From: an uncultured Aquiluna sp. | GTDB taxonomy: Bacteria; Actinomycetota; Actinomycetes; Actinomycetales; Microbacteriaceae | Direction: 5' to 3' | Assembly (NCBI GenBank): GCA_913057795.1 | Contig: CAJXOD010000005.1 | Span: 1 to 64,000, forward strand | DNA: 64,000 nucleotides | In this document: piece by piece, positions 9,340-16,983 of the stretch | How positions within the stretch are numbered: position 1 is the stretch's first letter | How the letters are laid out: the number at the start of each line of letters is the position of its first letter | Position numbers and translations under genes: made by a program | The notes under the pieces: model-generated | What the model was told of the DNA's origin: nothing | Seen by the model: only the letters and a program-made list of their open reading frames with translations | Database searches by the model: none

Positions 9340-10073
9340 TGGCTGAACTATCCGTCCCAACGATTGAGTCCTTCACGGTCACACTTATCGTCAGACGCTT
9401 TGACCCAGAGAACGACACTGAGCCAAAGTGGGAGGATTTTGACGTCGAGATGTATGGAACCGATCGAGTTCTAGACGCGCTTCACAAGATCAAGTGGGAG
9501 CAGGATGGCTCCCTCACTTTCCGTCGCTCCTGCGCTCACGGTGTTTGCGGTTCCGACGCAATGCGTATCAACGGCAGGAACCGACTTGCCTGCAAGACGC
9601 TAATCAAGGACCTTGACATCTCTAAGCCCATCTATGTAGAGCCAATCAAGGGCCTGCCCGTAGAAAAGGACCTGATTGTTGACATGACGCCGTTCTACAA
9701 GGCGTATTTGGAAATCAACCCATTCTTGGTTGCCACCGATAAGCCCAAGAAGGAACGCCTGCAGTCTCCGGAAGAACGTGCCCGCTATGACGACACAACC
9801 AAGTGCATCCTCTGTGCCGCGTGTACAAGTAGCTGTCCAGTGTTCTGGACCGATGGTCAATACTTTGGCCCGGCCGCAATCGTGAACGCTCACCGCTTCA
9901 TTTTTGACTCCAGAGACGAAAACGCAGAACTGCGTCTGGATATATTGAACGATAAAGAAGGTGTCTGGCGCTGCCGCACTACTTTTAACTGCACCGAAGC
10001 ATGCCCGAGAGGGATTGAAGTGACTAAGGCCATAGCCGAGGTGAAACAAGCCATCTTGCGCGGAAGAGCTTAG
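9339..10073 (+). CDS. sdhB: Succinate dehydrogenase iron-sulfur subunit
   Basis: A 244-residue electron-transfer subunit of complex II. The N-terminal ferredoxin domain has the [2Fe-2S] ligands in RRSCAHGVCGSDAM and a later NRLAC. The C-terminal domain carries CILCAACTSSCP and CRTTFNCTEACPRGI, which ligate the [4Fe-4S] and [3Fe-4S] clusters. Length and order match the family. It is the last gene of the sdh unit; a Rieske protein gene follows after 23 nt on the same strand. Confidence 0.95.
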   Translation: MAELSVPTIESFTVTLIVRRFDPENDTEPKWEDFDVEMYGTDRVLDALHKIKWEQDGSLTFRRSCAHGVCGSDAMRINGRNRLACKTLIKDLDISKPIYVEPIKGLPVEKDLIVDMTPFYKAYLEINPFLVATDKPKKERLQSPEERARYDDTTKCILCAACTSSCPVFWTDGQYFGPAAIVNAHRFIFDSRDENAELRLDILNDKEGVWRCRTTFNCTEACPRGIEVTKAIAEVKQAILRGRA

Positions 10074-10096
10074 ACAATTTATTTGTTGACAACTCA

Positions 10097-10543
10097 ATGA
10101 CCGTAAATAGACGAACTGCCCTGACTGGGATTGTCGCCACATCCGCTGCTTTTACCTTGGCCGCCTGCGCTTCTGAAGCGCAACCAGTACCAACAACTTC
10201 CCCTAGCGCCACATTGGAGGAATCAAGCGCACCGCCCGCATCAGAACAATTACTTGGAAAAGCCAGTGAAGTGATGGTCGGATCCGGAATGAAGTACAAA
10301 ATAAGCGATGCGCTCACCATCTTGGTTACGCGCCCAGCTCTTGAAACCTTCCGCGCCTTCAATGCAACCTGCACTCACGCCGGATGCATCGTCACTGGCG
10401 TTCGCGAAGAACAGATAGTTTGTGGTTGCCACGGAGCAAGATTCGACACCGACAGCGGCGAACCTCAATCTGGTCCGGCAAGAAGTGCTCTGGGCAAAAT
10501 AACCATTGAAGTGCGCGGTGAAGATCTCTACGCGCTTATCTAG
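10097..10543 (+). CDS. Tat-exported Rieske 2Fe-2S lipoprotein
   Basis: A 148-residue exported iron-sulfur protein. The N-terminus has a twin-arginine signal (NRRTALTG, Arg5-Arg6) whose hydrophobic core ends in the lipobox LAAC (Cys24), so it should be folded in the cytoplasm, exported by Tat and lipid-anchored. After a Pro/Ser/Thr linker (about 25-50) comes a Rieske fold with C92-x-H94 and C109-x2-H112 as cluster ligands and C97/C111 positioned as the stabilising disulfide. It is much smaller than a cytochrome bc1 QcrA protein and lacks its helices, so the redox partner is unknown. No clear ribosome binding site precedes the ATG. Confidence 0.85.
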   Translation: MTVNRRTALTGIVATSAAFTLAACASEAQPVPTTSPSATLEESSAPPASEQLLGKASEVMVGSGMKYKISDALTILVTRPALETFRAFNATCTHAGCIVTGVREEQIVCGCHGARFDTDSGEPQSGPARSALGKITIEVRGEDLYALI

Positions 10544-10547
10544 CTCC

Positions 10548-10553
10548 TAGATT
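10548..10553 (+). promoter_or_regulatory. -10 box of xth, leaderless arrangement
   Basis: TAGATT, then 7 nt, then the ATG at 10561. No ribosome binding site separates the Rieske stop from this ATG. Confidence 0.6.
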
Positions 10554-10560
10554 GGTGTAG

Positions 10561-11370
10561 ATGCTAAAAATTGCAAGCGTAAACGTAAATGGAGTCCGAG
10601 CCGCAGCCAGGAAAAACATGGGCGAATGGGTTCAAGAATCTAACCCCGACGTGCTTTGCCTTCAAGAGGTTCGAGCCCCTACCGAAGATTTGGTAGAGCT
10701 TTCTACTAATGGCCCGCTGGCGGTTGCTGAGGGCTGGAACATTTTCGATGACCTCGCGACTGCTAAAGGCAGAGCAGGAGTCGCGGTGCTTTCCAAGCAC
10801 AAGGTCCTGTCCTCCTCAACAAAACTTGGCGCTGATGACTTTGATTCCGCCGGGCGATGGCTAGAGGCCGAGATCGAGGTTGGTAACCAAAAGGTAACTG
10901 TTATCAGTTGTTACGTTCACTCCGGCGAAGTAGATACCCCTAAACAAGTTGAGAAATACAAGTTCCTGGACGCAATGACAATTCGCATGCAGGAGCTGAT
11001 GGATTCGGGTCAACATGCGGTCGTCGTTGGAGACCTAAACGTCGGCCACACCGAACTAGATATAAAAAACTGGAAGGGCAATCTGAAAAACTCCGGCTTC
11101 CTGCAAGAAGAGCGTGTGTATTTCGATGGCTTCCAAAAAATGGGCTGGGTAGATGTGGGAAGAACAAGTCACCCCGACCAACCCGGCCCCTACACCTGGT
11201 GGTCCTATCGAGGTAAAGCTTTCGACACAAACGCCGGCTGGCGAATTGATTACCAACTAGCTACCCCTGCATTGGCAAAACTCAGCCAGACTTATCAAGT
11301 AGATCGGGCACCGAGCTATGACACGAGGTGGAGCGACCACTCTCCCGTGGTCGTTGAGTATGAACTGTAG
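10561..11370 (+). CDS. xth: Exodeoxyribonuclease III
   Basis: A 269-residue metal-dependent AP endonuclease / 3'-5' exonuclease of base-excision repair. Endonuclease/exonuclease/phosphatase motifs are all present: SVNVNGVRAA at the N-terminus, CLQEVRAP with the metal-binding Glu, VVVGDLNVGHTELD, and the C-terminal SDHSPV catalytic Asp-His pair. Length is normal for the ExoA/Xth group. It follows the Rieske gene by 17 nt but has its own leaderless-type promoter, so it need not be cotranscribed. trpS follows after 9 nt. Confidence 0.93.
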   Translation: MLKIASVNVNGVRAAARKNMGEWVQESNPDVLCLQEVRAPTEDLVELSTNGPLAVAEGWNIFDDLATAKGRAGVAVLSKHKVLSSSTKLGADDFDSAGRWLEAEIEVGNQKVTVISCYVHSGEVDTPKQVEKYKFLDAMTIRMQELMDSGQHAVVVGDLNVGHTELDIKNWKGNLKNSGFLQEERVYFDGFQKMGWVDVGRTSHPDQPGPYTWWSYRGKAFDTNAGWRIDYQLATPALAKLSQTYQVDRAPSYDTRWSDHSPVVVEYEL

Positions 11371-11379
11371 GAACACAAG

Positions 11380-12384
11380 ATGACTAAACCAAACCTGCTC
11401 TCAGGAATGCAACCATCGGCGGCGAGTCTTCACCTCGGAAACTATCTGGGTGCACTCACCCAGTGGGTTGCAATGCAGGACCAGTTCAACGCCTTCTACG
11501 TAATTGTTGACCTGCACGCGATCACGGTGCCGCAGGATCCGAAGCTGCTTCTAGAAAACACCCGCCGGACAGCGGCTCAGTATCTGGCAGCAGGATTAGA
11601 TCCAGACAAGAGCTCGCTGTTTGTGCAGTCTCATGTATCGGCTCACGCTCAATTAGCCTGGGTGCTGAACTGCATCACCGGCTTCGGAGAAGCCTCGAGA
11701 ATGACACAGTTCAAAGACAAAAGCCAAAAGGGTGGCGCAGACAACTCATCCGTCGGTCTATTCACATACCCAATCTTGCAAGCGGCGGACATTTTGCTTT
11801 ATCAACCAACCGCAGTTCCAGTCGGCGAAGATCAGCGCCAACATCTCGAACTTACTCGCGATTTGGCGATGCGCTTTAATTCCAGATACGGCGAAACTTT
11901 TACCATTCCAAAAGCGGAAATCTTGAAAGAAACCGCCAAAATCTATGACTTGCAAGTGCCGACAGCAAAGATGTCGAAATCAGCCCATGACCCTAAGGGT
12001 TTGATAAACCTGATGGATGAGCCTGCGCAGATAACCAAGAAAATCAAGTCCGCCGTCACCGACACCGATGGCGACATCCGCTTTGACCGAGAAAATAAGC
12101 CGGGTATCTCTAACCTGCTCGGTATCTACTCTGCACTTACTGGCGAGCCGGTCGCGAAAATAGAGGCCGGCCTTTCAGGTGGTGGGTACGGAACACTAAA
12201 GGCCGAAGTTGCTGACGCCGTAGTTGCAGCACTTGAGCCAATCAGAACTAGAGCCAATGAACTGCTCGAGGATCCAGCGGAATTGGATCGCCTGCTTGCC
12301 AAAGGTGCAGCCAGCGCGAACCAGACTGCGGAAAAAACACTGAAGGCCGTGTATGCAAACCTTGGGCTGGTGACCCCGGTCTGA
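11380..12384 (+). CDS. trpS: Tryptophan--tRNA ligase
   Basis: A 334-residue class I aminoacyl-tRNA synthetase charging tRNA-Trp. The HIGH-equivalent appears as [10 protein letters not shown] near residue 18, and the KMSKS loop is intact ([12 protein letters not shown], about residue 198). The Rossmann core, the [13 protein letters not shown] tRNA/ATP region and the helical C-terminus are complete. An AGGA lies upstream of the ATG. It sits 9 nt after xth and directly before the FMN riboswitch; no terminator of its own is obvious. The nearby tryptophan-degrading kyn genes are probably unrelated to it. Confidence 0.95.
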   Translation: MTKPNLLSGMQPSAASLHLGNYLGALTQWVAMQDQFNAFYVIVDLHAITVPQDPKLLLENTRRTAAQYLAAGLDPDKSSLFVQSHVSAHAQLAWVLNCITGFGEASRMTQFKDKSQKGGADNSSVGLFTYPILQAADILLYQPTAVPVGEDQRQHLELTRDLAMRFNSRYGETFTIPKAEILKETAKIYDLQVPTAKMSKSAHDPKGLINLMDEPAQITKKIKSAVTDTDGDIRFDRENKPGISNLLGIYSALTGEPVAKIEAGLSGGGYGTLKAEVADAVVAALEPIRTRANELLEDPAELDRLLAKGAASANQTAEKTLKAVYANLGLVTPV

Positions 12385-12426
12385 GGAATTTCTCAGCCCA
12401 AAAGAGTATTGTTTCAGGTAAGCACA

Positions 12427-12567
12427 GTTCTTCGGGGTCAGTGAAAATCTGAACCGGCGGTTATAGTCCGCGACCCGACTGGAAACATCGCCACCAGCGA
12501 TGAGACTCCAGGCGGTTGACTTGGTGAAAATCCAAGACCGACGGTTAAAGTCCGGATGAGAGAAGAA
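12427..12567 (+). ncRNA. FMN riboswitch (RFN element)
   Basis: The leader of the riboflavin operon contains the conserved RFN blocks in order: TTCGGGGTCAGTGAAAATC, ACCGGCGGTTATAGTCCGCGACCC, an extended variable hairpin, a GGTGAAAATCCAAGACCGACGG segment (about 12522-12543) and AGTCCGGATGAGAGAAG. This is the FMN-sensing aptamer that switches off riboflavin synthesis when FMN is plentiful. It lies 70 nt before ribD and is followed directly by a terminator hairpin. Confidence 0.95.
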
Positions 12568-12569
12568 CT

Positions 12570-12597
12570 AGGGCGCTATTTGCGCCCTCTTATTTTC
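12570..12597 (+). terminator. Riboswitch-controlled terminator before ribD
   Basis: AGGGCGC-TATTT-GCGCCCT (12570-12588) followed by a T-rich stretch, 3 nt past the aptamer. The position and shape indicate an intrinsic terminator used as the expression platform, giving transcriptional control of the rib operon. Confidence 0.75.
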
Positions 12598-12637
12598 CGT
12601 TCCCGCGGTTCTGTGTTATCGGAACTGAAAGGGAAAG

Positions 12638-13666
12638 ATGCCGAGCGTAGAGCAATACGAATCCGCGATGCGCCGCGCCCTGGAAATCTCGCTCAACGGT
12701 CCGGCTGTTGGGACAAACCCTCAGGTTGGCGCCGTAATTTTAGATCCAGCTGGTTTAGTAGTAAGTGAAGGCTGGCATAAAGGCGCTGGCAGCGACCATG
12801 CCGAAGTTATGGCCCTTGAGCACTTCGCAGAAAACTTTCCAGGTGTTTCCCTGAAAAATCACACCGCAGTGGTCACGCTAGAACCCTGCAACCACGTCGG
12901 CAGGACCGGTCCTTGCGCGCTGGCTCTGATCGAGGCTGGAGTCAGTCGAGTTATATTCGCATCCGCTGATCCCGGGGATCAGTCAAGCCAGGGATCTCAA
13001 ACCCTGAAAGATGCCGGAATCGAAGTAATACCCGGCGTACTTCTCAAGCAAGCCGAGGAGCAAAATCGAGTCTGGCTCCGCTCTAAGCGCCTGGGCAGAC
13101 CCTTTGTGACCCTGAAGTGGGCAAGCACATTGGATGGCCGCAGTGCAGCTTCCGACGGTACCAGTCAATGGATTAGCGGCCCTGACTCGAGGGCTGATAC
13201 TCATTCGAGACGCGCGAACGCGGACAGTATTTTGGTCGGAACGAGTACCGCAATTGCCGACGACCCCGAACTTACGGCCAGGAAGCCAGATGGTCATTAT
13301 TTTGAAAATCAGCCAATCCGAGTAGTTTTGGGCGAATCGGTAATTCCGAACAATTTGCGTCTGTTTAATGACAGAGCCAAAACTATTCAAATCCAAACGC
13401 GTGACCTGAACGATGCTCTTCGGCAACTTTGGGCTCAGGGCATAAAGCATGTTTTTGTTGAAGGTGGGCCAAAGTTGGCGAGTGCATTTGTTGCAGCCAA
13501 ATTGGTAGACGAATTCATTGTGTATTTATCGCCAATGCTTTTGGGTGGCCCAAACATGGCACTTGGCCAAATAGGGATTACCAGCATCGAAGACGCAGCA
13601 CGACTAGAAGTGCTGGAAACCAAACAACTTGGAAATGACATATTCATCAGAGCGAGGAGCGCGTAA
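12638..13666 (+). CDS. ribD: Bifunctional pyrimidine deaminase / reductase RibD
   Basis: A 342-residue enzyme for the second and third steps of riboflavin synthesis. The N-terminal deaminase domain (1 to about 145) has DHAEVMAL with the zinc His and catalytic Glu, and TLEPCNHVGRTGPC with the zinc cysteines. The C-terminal reductase domain has KWASTLDGRSA, a DDPELTAR loop and FVEGGPKLASAF for NADPH and substrate. AAGGGA precedes the ATG. First gene after the FMN riboswitch; its stop overlaps the ribE ATG by one base. Confidence 0.95.
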   Translation: MPSVEQYESAMRRALEISLNGPAVGTNPQVGAVILDPAGLVVSEGWHKGAGSDHAEVMALEHFAENFPGVSLKNHTAVVTLEPCNHVGRTGPCALALIEAGVSRVIFASADPGDQSSQGSQTLKDAGIEVIPGVLLKQAEEQNRVWLRSKRLGRPFVTLKWASTLDGRSAASDGTSQWISGPDSRADTHSRRANADSILVGTSTAIADDPELTARKPDGHYFENQPIRVVLGESVIPNNLRLFNDRAKTIQIQTRDLNDALRQLWAQGIKHVFVEGGPKLASAFVAAKLVDEFIVYLSPMLLGGPNMALGQIGITSIEDAARLEVLETKQLGNDIFIRARSA

Positions 13667-14256
13667 TGTTCACCGGAATCATAGAAGAGCTTGGAACCGT
13701 AACTGGAATTACCAAGCAGTCAGATGCATTGCGTCTAACGATAAAAGGAAATATGGTGCTGGGAGACCTAAAGCGAGGAGACTCGATCTCCTGCTCAGGC
13801 ACTTGCCTAACAGCTATTGAGATTGACGAGAATGGCTTCACCGCTGACGTGATGATGGAAACCATCAAGCTAACCAGTCTCATGGAGGTGGTAGTTGGTG
13901 ACCCAATAAACCTGGAGCGAGCGATGAACGCACAAACTCGTTATGGTGGCCACGTTGTCCAGGGGCACATCGACGGTGTCGGTGAGTTTGTCTCGCGTGA
14001 GACCAGTGAAAACTGGGATTGGGTCAGAATCAGAATTCCGCGCGAACTCTTGCGCTACGTAGTGATGAAGGGGTCGATTACCTTTGACGGCATCTCACTC
14101 ACCGTCAATGAAATATCCGACGATGTAATTGGCCTTTCTCTGATTCCTGAGACGCTGCAGGTGACAACGCTGGGTTCCAAAAAGCCTGGCTCAAAGGTCA
14201 ACGTTGAGGTTGATGTAATGGCGAAGCACATCGAGAGACTCATGGAGTTCAAGTAA
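13666..14256 (+). CDS. ribE: Riboflavin synthase alpha subunit
   Basis: A 196-residue riboflavin synthase that dismutates two 6,7-dimethyl-8-ribityllumazine molecules to riboflavin and the pyrimidinedione. The two lumazine-binding repeats are clear: MFTGIIEELG at residue 1 and VVQGHIDGVGEF near residue 100, each followed by a beta-barrel with conserved SxSCxGxCLT- and FDGISLTVN-type segments. GAGGAG lies 6 nt before the ATG. Second gene of the rib operon. Confidence 0.95.
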   Translation: MFTGIIEELGTVTGITKQSDALRLTIKGNMVLGDLKRGDSISCSGTCLTAIEIDENGFTADVMMETIKLTSLMEVVVGDPINLERAMNAQTRYGGHVVQGHIDGVGEFVSRETSENWDWVRIRIPRELLRYVVMKGSITFDGISLTVNEISDDVIGLSLIPETLQVTTLGSKKPGSKVNVEVDVMAKHIERLMEFK

Positions 14257-15498
14257 ATGGAAATTATTGAATCAAGTATCGAAGAAGTTCTCACTGCCCT
14301 TCGGGCCGGCAAACCGGTTTTGGTCACCGACGCCGAAGATCGAGAGGACGAGGGTGACGCGATAATTGCTGCTGAGTTCGCAACTACCGAGTGGATGGCC
14401 TGGATGATCCGCTACACCTCAGGATATATCTGTGCTCCCATGACCGAGCAACGAGCTAACGAACTTGACTTGCCCTTGATGTGGGTAAAAACCCAAGACC
14501 CTCACCGGACTGCCTACACGGTGAGCGTCGACGCTACCGACCGCGCGACAACCGGGATTTCAGCTGCCGACAGAGGCCTGACCGCCAGAGTACTGGCTGA
14601 CCGAAGCTCCGGACCTCTCTCACTGATGCGCCCCGGTCACGTTCTTCCGCTGCGGGCGAAAGACGGTGGTGTGCTAGAAAGAGCCGGCCACACCGAAGCG
14701 GCAGTTGACCTCATGAAACTAGCGGGCCTTGAGCCGGTCGCAATGATGGCTGAGATGGTCAATGACGATGGAACAATGATGCGCCGCGAGGAATTATTTC
14801 AGACCGCCCTAAGGTTTGACTTACCTATGACTAGCATTTCGAACCTGAAGGAGCACTTGGCTAAGCGTGCCCCGAAGCTGAATCCCAGCACTAATAGGAT
14901 TCGTTTCGACGCCGAAGCGAAGTTGCCCACTACGCACGGTGATTTCCGCGTTAGAGGCTATTACGATGTGCAGACAACTGCAGACCACGTAGCCATCATC
15001 TCCGGCAATCCGACTGGGAAAAATGTTCTTGTTCGCCTGCATTCAGAGTGCATTACAGGAGAAGCCTTTGGGTCGCTGAAGTGTGAATGTGGCCCACAGC
15101 TAGAAGGTGCAATGGATGCCATTGCCGCCGATCCAACAGGTGGGGTAGTCATTTACCTGCGTGGCCAAGAGGGACGCGGTATTGGACTACTAAACAAGCT
15201 GAAAGCGTACGCACTGCAAGAACAAGGCTTGGACACCGTGGATGCGAATCTCGCACTTGGACTCCCAAGCGAAGCACGCGAGTACGGAGCAGCCATTGCT
15301 ATCTTGCAAGACTTAGGCATCGAAAGCGTTCGCTTGCTAACAAACAATCCTGAAAAGCGGGAGTCCTTGGAGAAAGCTGACATAGCTGTTACCGAGACAG
15401 TTCCCCTAATTGTGGGCTTGGCGGAGCAGAACCTTGGGTATCTAGCAGCTAAGCGCGAGCGCATGGGGCATGAGTTACCCGCTAATCTGGACAAGTGA
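14257..15498 (+). CDS. ribBA: Bifunctional DHBP synthase / GTP cyclohydrolase II
   Basis: A 413-residue fusion supplying both entry branches of riboflavin synthesis. The RibB domain (1 to about 205) has DAEDREDEGD, the acidic loop binding Mg and ribulose 5-phosphate, and RPGHVLPLRA. The RibA domain (about 206-413) has RLHSECITGEAFGS followed by KCECGPQL, giving the three zinc cysteines, and YLRGQEGRGIGL, the GTP/arginine finger segment. It starts immediately after the ribE stop, and overlaps the ribH start by 4 nt. Confidence 0.95.
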   Translation: MEIIESSIEEVLTALRAGKPVLVTDAEDREDEGDAIIAAEFATTEWMAWMIRYTSGYICAPMTEQRANELDLPLMWVKTQDPHRTAYTVSVDATDRATTGISAADRGLTARVLADRSSGPLSLMRPGHVLPLRAKDGGVLERAGHTEAAVDLMKLAGLEPVAMMAEMVNDDGTMMRREELFQTALRFDLPMTSISNLKEHLAKRAPKLNPSTNRIRFDAEAKLPTTHGDFRVRGYYDVQTTADHVAIISGNPTGKNVLVRLHSECITGEAFGSLKCECGPQLEGAMDAIAADPTGGVVIYLRGQEGRGIGLLNKLKAYALQEQGLDTVDANLALGLPSEAREYGAAIAILQDLGIESVRLLTNNPEKRESLEKADIAVTETVPLIVGLAEQNLGYLAAKRERMGHELPANLDK

Positions 15499-15959
15499 GC
15501 GGTAGCGGAGCACCAAATCTGAATGTTTCAGCAATCGGCAAAAAAGCCGTCATTGTTGCAACCTCTTGGCACCCGAAAATAATGGCGGGCCTGATATCGG
15601 GCGCGCAGAAAGAACTCGAAGTTGCCGGAGCGGCTAATGTCCAAGTGACTATGGTTCCCGGAGCATTCGAGCTTCCGCTTGCTGCCAAATGGGCTTTTGA
15701 GCAAGGGGCAGATTTAGTTATAGCTCTTGGAGTCGTGATTCAAGGGGGCACCCCTCACTTTGACTACATTTGCTCTTCCGCGACAGAGGGCCTAACCCGA
15801 GTCCAACTTGATTCAAACAAGCCCTTGGGCTTCGGCTTACTTACTGTAAACAACGAACAAGAGGCCCTTGATCGAGCTGGTCTCGAAGGGTCAAAGGAAG
15901 ACAAGGGAGCTGAAGCCGTTCAGGCTGCGCTTGCCATGTCGGCCATAATGCCCGGCTAG
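15495..15959 (+). CDS. ribH: 6,7-dimethyl-8-ribityllumazine synthase
   Basis: A 154-residue lumazine synthase condensing the pyrimidinedione with dihydroxybutanone phosphate. Family segments are ATSWHPKI near the start, VPGAFELPLAA, and ALGVVIQGGTPHFDYIC, with the catalytic His in PHF. The start is GTG at 15495, overlapping the ribBA stop by 4 nt. It closes the rib operon, so ribD-E-BA-H contains every committed enzyme except the phosphatase. Confidence 0.94.
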   Translation: MSGSGAPNLNVSAIGKKAVIVATSWHPKIMAGLISGAQKELEVAGAANVQVTMVPGAFELPLAAKWAFEQGADLVIALGVVIQGGTPHFDYICSSATEGLTRVQLDSNKPLGFGLLTVNNEQEALDRAGLEGSKEDKGAEAVQAALAMSAIMPG

Positions 15960-16118
15960 CGGTCCCTGTAATCCAATTCAAATAAGAAACAAGTTTCTTC
16001 AGGCAAATAGCCTCAGTCGTACCCAAACAAAACCGGCTGTCCTTGAGCTTTCCCTTTTTTCGCATAAAAATACGAATTTGTCTGGTCCCTTAGCAAGGAA
16101 CTTTGGCGATGGCACTTG

Positions 16119-16124
16119 TATCTT
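16119..16124 (+). promoter_or_regulatory. -10 box of the orphan methyltransferase, leaderless arrangement
   Basis: TATCTT, then 6 nt, then ATG at 16131. The 170-nt gap after ribH otherwise holds only short imperfect inverted repeats (for example AAGAAAC/GTTTCTT near 15985), with no strong terminator. Confidence 0.6.
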
Positions 16125-16130
16125 TAGTAA

Positions 16131-16979
16131 ATGACTAAAAAGCTTGGTAACCGCAGGGTTAGCGGAACCGAGCAGTACTACACCCCCAAAGACCTCGCAG
16201 GTGAACTAGTCGAACTGACATTAAGAACAATCTCTCGCGCGACCGAAAAGTCTTTTCTCGAACCCGCCGGTGGCACCGGAAGTTTTATTGAAGCTCTCAA
16301 TAGGGCAGGCATAACGGCGATCACCTCGGTGGATAAGTACCCGATGCACCCAAGCGTGATCCAGGCCGACTTTCTAGAGTGGGAGACAAAACGCACGGAC
16401 CTACTCACCATTTCAAATCCTCCGTTTGGCAGAAATAATGCTCTCTCCGTGCCCTTTTTCAATCGAGCCGCCGAATTTTCCAGCCAGATAGCTTTTTTGG
16501 TGCCCCGATCTTGGCGTAAGTGGTCGGTCCAAAACCGGCTGGACCCGAGATTCCACCTAGTTTTAGATGTTGACGTCGCTGTTCAGTACGAGGATGCTTT
16601 CGGCGAAAAAATCGCAAAGCGCAACGACCTAAGAACCTGCTTTCAGATTTGGGAAAAACGCCTGGATCTACGCGCGACAATAGCCGTTCCTGACAACGGC
16701 TTTATCCAAAAAACAACTCCCGACAACGCAGATCTTGCAATAAGGGTTTTTGGCTACGGCTGCGGAAATGTGATGAGCGACTTTCCGCGTCAGCCAAACA
16801 CAACATTGATGTTCCTGAGAGTTTTGGATAAAAGCATCAAATCGGCTCTACTGGACTTAGATTATGAGAGGTTTTCAATAAACACCGCCTACACAAGAGC
16901 CCTTTCTTTTCAAGAAATAAACTTTCTGATTAATGAACGGGTCTTTGGGGACGGGTTCCACGAGAAGTTAGGTTTATAA
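16131..16979 (+). CDS. Orphan N6-adenine-type DNA methyltransferase
   Basis: A 282-residue SAM-dependent methyltransferase. Motifs run in the order of gamma-type amino-methyltransferases: TEQYYTP (about 14-19, motif X, the Q-Y/F-Y/F-T-P element), EPAGGTGSF (44-52, motif I, SAM binding), a D in VIQADF (motif III) and NPPFG (96-100, catalytic motif IV). There is little room for a full target-recognition domain after motif VIII, so it is either a short enzyme or a non-canonical substrate methylase. No restriction nuclease, specificity subunit or phage gene is adjacent. The ABC exporter gene begins 4 nt after its stop. DNA adenine methylation is the best guess; RNA or protein substrates are not excluded. 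Confidence 0.7.
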   Translation: MTKKLGNRRVSGTEQYYTPKDLAGELVELTLRTISRATEKSFLEPAGGTGSFIEALNRAGITAITSVDKYPMHPSVIQADFLEWETKRTDLLTISNPPFGRNNALSVPFFNRAAEFSSQIAFLVPRSWRKWSVQNRLDPRFHLVLDVDVAVQYEDAFGEKIAKRNDLRTCFQIWEKRLDLRATIAVPDNGFIQKTTPDNADLAIRVFGYGCGNVMSDFPRQPNTTLMFLRVLDKSIKSALLDLDYERFSINTAYTRALSFQEINFLINERVFGDGFHEKLGL

Positions 16980-16983
16980 AGCA

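Noticed and set aside
15960..16118. Possible small RNA or terminator between ribH and the methyltransferase
   Set aside because: Only short imperfect repeats are visible and no promoter-terminator pair, so nothing can be supported.
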